The notes under the pieces are model-generated. The model was not told where the DNA came from and did no database searches. It was given only the letters and a program-made list of their open reading frames with translations. From UBA1151 sp963579925 (lineage in GTDB: Bacteria; Chloroflexota; Dehalococcoidia; Lucifugimonadales; Lucifugimonadaceae): a stretch of 11,804 nucleotides of DNA. A program made the position numbers and the translations under genes. Shown piece by piece: positions 6,488 through 11,804 of the stretch. The stretch is from contig CAUZJA010000072.1 in assembly GCA_963579925.1 (NCBI GenBank), positions 1-11,804 on the forward strand. Reading direction: 5' to 3'. Each line of letters begins with the position of its first letter. The stretch's first letter is position 1.

Positions 6488-7407
6488 CGCTTCGCCACGA
6501 TCATTCCAGCGGCCACGGCCGCTCCGACCAATGCCGCCCGCTTGAACAACTTCAGACTGCGATCAACATCCTTGTGACCCGGCCTAACGTCGGCCGGTCC
6601 CAGGCTGTACACGTCCAACTTCTCTACCTCCACGCCAAGAGCTCCCGCCGCCGCCCCAATTGACCATCCGCCATTGGGGCTGGGCGTTCGTTCGTGTTCA
6701 TTCATCATTGTTTTAGCGGAGCGTTTTGCGTCCATCCCGCTGGTAGCTGCAGCTGCCACAATAATGCCGCCAGAAACTCTCGCCGGCACCAAGTTAATCA
6801 CATCATCCAGCCGTGCGGACGCCTCTCCAAAGTATCGTCGATGGTCTTCGTAGCCCACCATTGTGTCCAATGTGTTGATTGCCCTATATGCCATCGCACC
6901 GGGCAGTCCGAACATGCCGTACATAAGCATCGGACCAACCGCGCTATCCGTGATGTTCTCGCTCACAGACGATATCGCAGCGGACGCCACCTGATCTTCG
7001 CTGTAGGCCGAAGGATCTCTTGAAACTATTCGTGACAGGCTGGCTCTTGCCTCTTCCACGTCGCCGCGTTTCAGGCCATCAGAAACAGCGGTCACCTCGT
7101 CATCCATCGATTTGATAGCGAACGTGCTCTTCAGCAGAAAAGCGCCACCGATGATGCTCGCGGCGGTCCCAAGCTTGCCCAGTCCTCGCTCAGCCAGCGA
7201 CGTTGCGGCCAACACCGCAAGCGGCAGACCTGCCGCCAGTACAGCGCCGCTGTATCGATCGCGGCGGCGCTCCCCGGTGATTCCTGCCGCCATGGCTGCG
7301 TCCGTGACTTTGCCCATCCCGACCACCGGGTGGATCTTCTCGGGTGGCTCGCCGAGAACGCGATCCCACACAAGGGCTGCGCCAAGCACCGCCAGCTTGA
7401 TTAGCAA
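6484..7407 (-). CDS. cbiB: Adenosylcobinamide-phosphate synthase (CbiB/CobD family)
   Basis: CbiB attaches aminopropanol or its phosphate to adenosylcobyric acid, giving adenosylcobinamide (phosphate); it is an integral membrane protein. The 307-residue length fits. Signatures in order are WDRVLGEPPEKIHPVVGMGK (14-33), SVSENITDSAVGP (147-159), AYRAINTLDTMVGY (173-186), YFGEASARLDDVINLVPAR (192-210) and SPNGGW (243-248). Hydrophobic segments lie near 55-70, 83-95 and 212-222, with another at the C-terminus. The start is TTG with a GGGG-type ribosome binding site about 8 bases upstream; the GTG six codons further in is possible but would trim the first helix. The gene begins 4 bases after cobS stops and its stop overlaps the phosphatase start. 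Confidence 0.94.
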   Translation of the reverse strand: MLIKLAVLGAALVWDRVLGEPPEKIHPVVGMGKVTDAAMAAGITGERRRDRYSGAVLAAGLPLAVLAATSLAERGLGKLGTAASIIGGAFLLKSTFAIKSMDDEVTAVSDGLKRGDVEEARASLSRIVSRDPSAYSEDQVASAAISSVSENITDSAVGPMLMYGMFGLPGAMAYRAINTLDTMVGYEDHRRYFGEASARLDDVINLVPARVSGGIIVAAAATSGMDAKRSAKTMMNEHERTPSPNGGWSIGAAAGALGVEVEKLDVYSLGPADVRPGHKDVDRSLKLFKRAALVGAAVAAGMIVAKR

Positions 7408-7411
7408 CTCG

Positions 7412-8179
7412 CTAGCCCCAGAACGCCGGGAGCATAGCGCCGTTTTCGAAGAGGCCGATAACGATGATCAGCGTGACTATCTCACCAATCTCACTGGACG
7501 CTCCATATATATCGCCAGACAGTCTCCCATCTAGCCTTGATGCTGCGAATCTCCCAAACGCGTACGCAACGACCCCAACGGGAATTACGATCACAGCGGC
7601 CCACACGCCAAACGCTATCGCGCTGACAACGACGGCAAATACGAATGGCAGCCAGAGCGATGCGATACCCGGTCGCTCGTAAAGACTGCCCAATCCCGAT
7701 GAATTCACATACGGAAACATCCGAACCAGCAGCAGCGCCACTGTCCGACCCAGCATGGGAGCAATTGCCAGCGCGGCAAAACGCTCCCAGGAATCCAACT
7801 CTGAGATTGACGTCCACTTGATCAGCAGAACAGCGCCCACCGCCGACGCTCCGAACACGCCGATTGCGGGGTCCTTCATGATCTCGCGGCGACGCGCTGC
7901 CGTCCTGCCACCGAACAGTCCATCTGTGGCGTCGGCGAGGCCGTCCAGATGCAATGCCCCGGTCACAGCGATCATCGCGGCCACAACGATCGCGGCGCTA
8001 ACGGCGCCGGGGAGCAGCTCGGTGAGCCCCATATCCAGCACAGCAAGTCCCAGGCCAATCGCCAGCCCGACCAGGGGGAAGAACGCGGGAGACGTAGCGA
8101 CGGCTCTCGGGGTGTCCGCAGCGCGACCGCCAATCGGCACTACCGTCAGGAATCGCACAGCGGCGATAAACGCGCTCAT
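7412..8179 (-). CDS. cobS: Adenosylcobinamide-GDP ribazoletransferase (cobalamin synthase)
   Basis: CobS joins adenosylcobinamide-GDP with alpha-ribazole or its phosphate, the last joining step, in the cytoplasmic membrane. At 255 residues it is of normal size and strongly hydrophobic, with several membrane segments. The diagnostic acidic motif GALHLDGLADATDG is at 74-87, followed by REIMKDPAIGVFG (98-110). Near the C-terminus SGDIYGASSEIGE (221-233) matches the family's second conserved acidic block. The N-terminus MSAFIAAVRFLTVVP has the family's FL-A---LT--P pattern, which supports this ATG. The start follows the cobT stop by 3 bases; the ribosome binding site is weak (TGAG), suggesting coupling. 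Confidence 0.95.
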   Translation of the reverse strand: MSAFIAAVRFLTVVPIGGRAADTPRAVATSPAFFPLVGLAIGLGLAVLDMGLTELLPGAVSAAIVVAAMIAVTGALHLDGLADATDGLFGGRTAARRREIMKDPAIGVFGASAVGAVLLIKWTSISELDSWERFAALAIAPMLGRTVALLLVRMFPYVNSSGLGSLYERPGIASLWLPFVFAVVVSAIAFGVWAAVIVIPVGVVAYAFGRFAASRLDGRLSGDIYGASSEIGEIVTLIIVIGLFENGAMLPAFWG

Positions 8180-8182
8180 CAG

Positions 8183-9229
8183 CTACTCATCACGATTCGA
8201 TACAGACGCTTCCGCAAACGTCGCCATGCCGTTGTGGACGTTCACAGCGGCATCGATGACAGACATCGCCAGTGCAGCGCCGGATGCCTCGCCCAGCCGC
8301 ATGTCCAACTCCAACAGTGGTCGCAAGCCAAGATGCGCCAGAGCGATGGCGTGGCCCGGCTCTACCGACCTGTGGCCCGCAATCATGTATCCGGTCACCG
8401 CAGGCTCCATATGCGCTGCAAGCAGTGCCGCTGATGTGGCGATATACCCGTCCAACACAATGGCGATGCGGTGACTGGCCGCACCCAGCATCAGACCTGC
8501 AATAAATCCGATCTCAAAGCCTCCAACGGCCGATAGTACGCCCAGTGGGTCCTCGGCTGACGGCTGGTTCTTCGCCAGCCCTCGCGTGATCGCGTCGATC
8601 TTGCGGCCAAGACCCTCATCGTCGATGCCGGTCCCGCGCCCGGCCACAGTGGCAACATCGCTACCAGTCACCGCCGCTGTGATCGCCGCAGCAGATGTGG
8701 AATTACCGATGCCCATTTCGCCGGGAGCAACCAGTTGTGCGCCCTTCGCAGCAAGCTCCCCAGCCACCTCGACGCCAGATTTGATTGCTGCGTCCGCCTG
8801 CTCCAGAGACATCGCTGGTCCTACCGTGAAATCAGACGTCCCACGTCCCTGGCTCCTGTCGACTAGCGCCGCTGTGGGGCCAGGGATTTCCATCGCCACA
8901 CCGCAGTCGACGATCATCACCTCAGCGCCTACAGTCTTCGCGAGCGCGTTTATCCCTGCTCCCCCACCCAGGAAGTTCGCCACCATCTGGGGCGTTACCT
9001 CAGCCGGAAACGCGCTCACGCCCTGCGCGGTGACCCCGTGATCGGCAGCGGCGACCACTATCCACTTACCGTCTACGTTGGGCCGCTCAGTGGCTTGAAT
9101 GCCGGCAAGTTGCACAGCGATCTCTTCCAGACGCCCAAGGCTGCCCTGCGGCTTCGTCAGCGAATTCTGGCGCTCCGTTGCTGCCTCGATAGCGCTTGCA
9201 TCAAGAGCTGAAATGTCCACCGTAATCAA
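8183..9229 (-). CDS. cobT: Nicotinate-nucleotide--dimethylbenzimidazole phosphoribosyltransferase
   Basis: CobT transfers ribose phosphate from nicotinate mononucleotide to 5,6-dimethylbenzimidazole, or another lower base, to form alpha-ribazole phosphate. From the chosen start it is 348 residues, close to the usual 350. Key groups are QNSLTKPQGSLGRLE near the N-terminus, AAADHGV, FLGGGAGINA, GEMGIGNSTSAAA with E171, and LDMRLGEASGAALA with E314, equivalent to the general-base glutamate of the Salmonella enzyme. I chose the TTG at 9229 because GGAG lies 7 bases upstream and it follows the cobO stop by one base. The longer frame starting at 9274 would run 45 bases into cobO and add a non-family N-terminus. 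GTG at 9220 is another option. Confidence 0.95.
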   Translation of the reverse strand: MITVDISALDASAIEAATERQNSLTKPQGSLGRLEEIAVQLAGIQATERPNVDGKWIVVAAADHGVTAQGVSAFPAEVTPQMVANFLGGGAGINALAKTVGAEVMIVDCGVAMEIPGPTAALVDRSQGRGTSDFTVGPAMSLEQADAAIKSGVEVAGELAAKGAQLVAPGEMGIGNSTSAAAITAAVTGSDVATVAGRGTGIDDEGLGRKIDAITRGLAKNQPSAEDPLGVLSAVGGFEIGFIAGLMLGAASHRIAIVLDGYIATSAALLAAHMEPAVTGYMIAGHRSVEPGHAIALAHLGLRPLLELDMRLGEASGAALAMSVIDAAVNVHNGMATFAEASVSNRDE

Positions 9230-9230
9230 G

Positions 9231-9803
9231 CTAAAACTCCACGCCCCGCTGCGCTTTAATCCCCTGATCTGCATACGGATGCTTAATTGTTTTCATCTCA
9301 GTTACCAGATCGGCGTACTCGACTAACTCCGGTTGTGCGTCTCGGCCAGTGATCACCACATGCTCCATCTCAGGCCGCTGCTGCAGCACATCGAGCACCT
9401 CATTAATATCGATCCAGCCATAGCGAATCGCATAGGTGATCTCATCCAGGATTACGAGGTCATAGTCGCCTGACAGGATTCTTTCTTTAGCAATTTTCCA
9501 TCCCACTGCCGCTGCCGAAGCATCATCAGCAAGATCTTCCGACTCCCACGTGAAGCCCTTGCCGGTGGCAATCATCTCAATGCCCATCTTCTCAGCCGCC
9601 ATCTGCTCGCCGTACTGGCCTTTGGGCTGTTTGATGAACTGGATCACCGAGACTTTCATGTCTCGTCCCCATGCCCGCGTCATCACACCAAATGCAGCGG
9701 TGCTCTTCCCTTTGCCGTCACCTGTGTTGATGATCACCAGCCCTTTGCGAACGCGTTTTGGGCGGTCCGGATCAGGGAGCGGACGTCTGTTCTTACTGGT
9801 CAC
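9231..9803 (-). CDS. cobO: Corrinoid ATP:cob(I)alamin adenosyltransferase, CobA/CobO/BtuR type
   Basis: This enzyme transfers the 5'-deoxyadenosyl group from ATP to cob(I)alamin or to precursor corrinoids, so imported corrinoids become usable by the later enzymes. The 190-residue protein has the family's P-loop TGDGKGKST at 27-35, VIQFIKQPKGQYGE at 53-66, a Walker B-like VILDEITYAI with D120 and E121, and the hallmark C-terminus HPYADQGIKAQRGVEF at 175-190. The start is GTG, 4 bases after the ATPase stop; the stop codon itself lies in a GAGGTGA that can serve as ribosome binding site. Its position directly after the transporter genes suits adenosylation of incoming corrinoid. Confidence 0.95.
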   Translation of the reverse strand: MTSKNRRPLPDPDRPKRVRKGLVIINTGDGKGKSTAAFGVMTRAWGRDMKVSVIQFIKQPKGQYGEQMAAEKMGIEMIATGKGFTWESEDLADDASAAAVGWKIAKERILSGDYDLVILDEITYAIRYGWIDINEVLDVLQQRPEMEHVVITGRDAQPELVEYADLVTEMKTIKHPYADQGIKAQRGVEF

Positions 9804-9807
9804 CCGG

Positions 9808-10644
9808 TCACCTCACTGGCCCAATCAACCGCACCAGCGGTCGATCAGTCAACTCATCAATTTCAATATTGGCTTCAACTTCAAATACGTTCGCCAGATT
9901 TTCAGCCGTGATCACCTCACTCGGCCTGCCATCAGCGACGAGCTTCCCGTGATCCAGCAACACCAGGCGATCGCAGTGGCGGGCGGCAAGGCTAACATCG
10001 TGGAGAACCACAACTGCGCCCATACCTGCTGTGGCTTCGGTATGGATCAGCGCCATTAGCTCGATCTGATGCTTCAGATCAAGGCTGGCGGTTGGCTCAT
10101 CCAACAGCAGCAGCTCCGGCTCCTGCGCCAGCGAGCGCGCAATCAGCACGCGTTGACGCTCTCCACCAGACATATCGCCAAGCTGCCGGTCTACGAAGGC
10201 CTCTACGCCGGTGCGCTTCAGAGCGTTCAGAGCAATTTTTCGATCGTTCGCCCCTTCAACCTGGAACCGGCCCAGATGGGGATACCGCCCCATGAGCGCT
10301 ATCTCCATTGCGGTGAACGACATGCCATGACCGCTCGACTGCGGCAAATATGCGACCTTCTTCGCTCGAGCCCGCGCATCAAGCTGATCGAGTCGAACGC
10401 CCGACAGTTCAACGCTGCCATAATCCGGATCTACCAACCCCGACACTGCCCGCAGCGTGGTGGTCTTACCGGACCCATTCGGCCCAATAATCCCAACCAT
10501 CTCGCCCGGGCCAACGTCGAACGATACCCCATCCACCACTGCCGTACGCCCAAGCTTCACACGCAGGTTTGCCACGCGCAGCAACGGATCGCCCAAAGCT
10601 GCGCGATCCGCGGGTGAGTGGCTCTTGTCAGCGGTTAGTACCAA
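9808..10644 (-). CDS. btuD: ABC transporter ATP-binding protein, corrinoid import (BtuD/FecE type)
   Basis: This is the ATPase that powers a type II ABC importer. In its 278 residues the Walker A motif GPNGSGKTT is at 54-62, the Q-loop glutamine is Q102, the signature MSGGERQR is at 158-165, Walker B LLLLDEPTASLD is at 178-189 with D182 and E183, and the switch histidine is H215. The C-terminal tail of about 40 residues is usual for the FepC/BtuD group. The start is TTG, directly abutting the TAG of the binding-protein gene, with GGGGGA about 9 bases upstream. Corrinoid specificity is inferred from the operon; iron-siderophore transporters are close relatives and cannot be excluded by sequence alone. 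Confidence 0.92.
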   Translation of the reverse strand: MVLTADKSHSPADRAALGDPLLRVANLRVKLGRTAVVDGVSFDVGPGEMVGIIGPNGSGKTTTLRAVSGLVDPDYGSVELSGVRLDQLDARARAKKVAYLPQSSGHGMSFTAMEIALMGRYPHLGRFQVEGANDRKIALNALKRTGVEAFVDRQLGDMSGGERQRVLIARSLAQEPELLLLDEPTASLDLKHQIELMALIHTEATAGMGAVVVLHDVSLAARHCDRLVLLDHGKLVADGRPSEVITAENLANVFEVEANIEIDELTDRPLVRLIGPVR

Positions 10645-11694
10645 CTACTCAAATCCCCCAAACGTCACGCCAGTAAACTGCTCCGGGAACAGAACCGCGG
10701 CCAGATCCTCTATGCCTCGCACGTTCCAGTGAGAGAGCGTAGTGAAGTACCGGGGATCGCCCAGCATCACCTTGTCGTTGGCAATCGCAGGCACATTCGC
10801 CAGCGCTGGCTCGCCTTTGAGCAGATCCGCAAGGTCAGTCGCGCCGGGGTCCGGCTGCGTAATGACGATCACATCAGGGTTCATCGCGATGATGCTCTCG
10901 AAGGACACTGTCTCGTGTCCATCGATTCCGGAAGTAGCGGCGATGTTTTCGCCGCCTGCCTGCTCAATGATTCCGCCCTCAGTGGAGTCGCCCCCAGCGG
11001 CAGAAATTGAGTCAGAGAACTTGGCGATGGACAAGACTCCGGGCTTTGTAGGGCTGCCAGCATTAGCGGCGTTTGACTTCACGAACTCAATGCGTGACTG
11101 AATCTGAGCGATCAGATCTTCTGCCCGATCTTCCGCACCCAGCATGTACGCGAGAGTCCGGATGTTCGTCTCATGCCCCTCGCCAGAGCTTTCAAGCGCC
11201 GTCCGCACAACCTGAATCCCGGTGCCACTGATGGCGTCGACAATATCCTGCTTCGTGAACTTGCTGGCAATCACCAGATCAGGGTTTAGTGAGACCACCT
11301 CTTCCGCGTCACGCTTTACCTTGGGTAGATCGCCTACTTCTGAGGCCACATTGGAGTAGGTCTCGTTCGCCGTAAAACTGCCAATACCCACCAGGCCTTC
11401 AGCACCCACCAGCGCTACGACTATTTCATCGTGGCCCAGGGAGAGTGTGTGCAATCGTTCTGGCGGTGCGTCAATAGTAATCCGATCATCACCAATCTGA
11501 AGCACTCGCGGCCAGCCAAAGTTTGTGGGGTCCACGATGGCGTCGATGGCCCAGGGGCTTGGAGTTGGTTCTGCCTTGGGAACGTTGATAACGGGAGTTG
11601 GGGCCGCAACGTCCTCAGAACCACACGCGATCGCGAGGGCGAAAACGGCGAATGCCGCGAACGCGACTACTGGTGACCTAAAAATCCTGGACAT
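10645..11694 (-). CDS. btuF: Corrinoid ABC transporter substrate-binding lipoprotein (BtuF-like)
   Basis: This is a periplasmic-binding-protein fold lipoprotein (class III, vitamin B12/iron-siderophore type) of 349 residues. The N-terminus is a lipoprotein signal: SRIFR, a hydrophobic stretch (8-22), then LAIAC with Cys24 as the likely lipid anchor. A proline-rich linker (about 30-46) precedes the binding domain. That domain starts near APPERLHTLSLGHDEIVVAL and shows VVSLNPDLVIAS, the long bridging helix region around 190, SFESIIAMNPDVIVIT, and a C-terminal LSHWNVRGIEDLAAVLFP. I chose the ATG at 11694 because AAGGAG lies about 9 bases upstream. The TTG at 11718 would put that ribosome binding site inside the gene and add MKKKEIRL ahead of the signal. 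Corrinoid specificity rests on context. Confidence 0.9.
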   Translation of the reverse strand: MSRIFRSPVVAFAAFAVFALAIACGSEDVAAPTPVINVPKAEPTPSPWAIDAIVDPTNFGWPRVLQIGDDRITIDAPPERLHTLSLGHDEIVVALVGAEGLVGIGSFTANETYSNVASEVGDLPKVKRDAEEVVSLNPDLVIASKFTKQDIVDAISGTGIQVVRTALESSGEGHETNIRTLAYMLGAEDRAEDLIAQIQSRIEFVKSNAANAGSPTKPGVLSIAKFSDSISAAGGDSTEGGIIEQAGGENIAATSGIDGHETVSFESIIAMNPDVIVITQPDPGATDLADLLKGEPALANVPAIANDKVMLGDPRYFTTLSHWNVRGIEDLAAVLFPEQFTGVTFGGFE

Positions 11695-11702
11695 CAATCG
11701 AA

Positions 11703-11709
11703 TCTCCTT
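11703..11709 (-). promoter_or_regulatory. Ribosome binding site of btuF that decides its start
   Basis: On the minus strand AAGGAG (11709-11704), within a GAAGAAGAAGGAGA purine run, ends 9 bases before the ATG at 11694. It is the strongest Shine-Dalgarno match in the operon. It rules against the upstream TTG at 11718, which would translate this purine run as lysines and glutamate. Confidence 0.75.
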
Positions 11710-11719
11710 CTTCTTCAAA

Positions 11720-11804
11720 CTAAAGTGCCTCCGCCCTTGCCCGGTTCCGCGCTAGCAAGAACAGGAAGAACGGTGCTCCAATAAATGCCGTGATAATCCC
11801 AACC
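11720..11804 (-). CDS. btuC: ABC transporter permease, C-terminal end only (BtuC/FecCD type)
   Basis: The last 27 codons of a gene enter from the right edge and end at TAG (11722-11720). The reading VGIITAFIGAPFFLFLLARN, followed by an arginine- and alanine-rich end, matches the closing segment of the FecCD/BtuC permeases, where a G-(I/V)-(V/I)-TA-IGAPFF-(L/Y)-L motif ends the last membrane helix. The permease would form the membrane channel with the BtuF-like and BtuD-like proteins next to it. Its stop lies 25 bases before the btuF start, so the three transporter genes are probably cotranscribed. The rest of the gene and the operon's start lie outside the window. Confidence 0.88.
   Translation of the reverse strand, partial: VGIITAFIGAPFFLFLLARNRARAEAL

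Noticed and set aside
9230..9274. Longer cobT beginning at 9274 inside cobO
   Set aside because: The added residues do not resemble CobT, and a TTG at 9229 has a well-spaced GGAG and gives the normal length.
11695..11718. TTG at 11718 as the btuF start
   Set aside because: It would place the best ribosome binding site of the operon inside the coding region.

Overview
The window is ordinary bacterial chromosome with moderately high GC. It holds two operons that converge on a repeat-filled gap. Gene content fits a free-living, B12-using heterotroph. I lean weakly towards a Chloroflexota member (marine SAR202/Dehalococcoidia type), from the style of the lipoprotein linker, a possible leaderless promoter and overall protein similarity by eye. 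No marker gene is present, so the taxonomy is only a guess.

Left side, + strand (1-2889). Bases 1-790 are the 3' part of an NmrA-like atypical short-chain dehydrogenase gene. It is broken by two apparent one-base deletions, near 158 and near 300. A promoter-like pair at 800-827 sits so close to the ATG at 836 that the transcript may be leaderless. It would drive a two-gene unit: a 541-residue GMC-type flavoprotein dehydrogenase with a three-cysteine cluster, and a 142-residue gluconate-2-dehydrogenase-subunit-3-like partner. The two genes overlap by one base.

Middle (2890-3752). This 863-base gap has no credible gene. It contains three long inverted-repeat elements (A, B, C), made of six related arms in alternating orientation. 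Elements B and C lie in a tandem duplication of exactly 284 bases per unit. The layout resembles a REP/BIME array, placed where two convergent transcripts meet. It is the least explained part of the window.

Right side, - strand (3753-11804). A tightly packed ten-gene cobalamin operon reads leftwards: btuC (only its end is in the window), btuF, btuD-like ATPase, cobO, cobT, cobS, cbiB, cobC-like phosphatase, cobQ, cobU. Gaps are 30 bases or less, with several start/stop contacts and many TTG or GTG starts. Together the genes would import corrinoids, adenosylate them, amidate to cobyric acid, attach the aminopropanol arm, activate adenosylcobinamide with GTP, activate the lower base, and join the halves. 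Early corrin-ring genes and the aminopropanol-phosphate decarboxylase are not in the window. The operon's promoter, and any cobalamin riboswitch, would lie beyond the right edge.

I see no clearly novel protein system. The items most worth following up are the inverted-repeat array, the possible leaderless promoter, and the cytoplasmic-looking GMC dehydrogenase pair.
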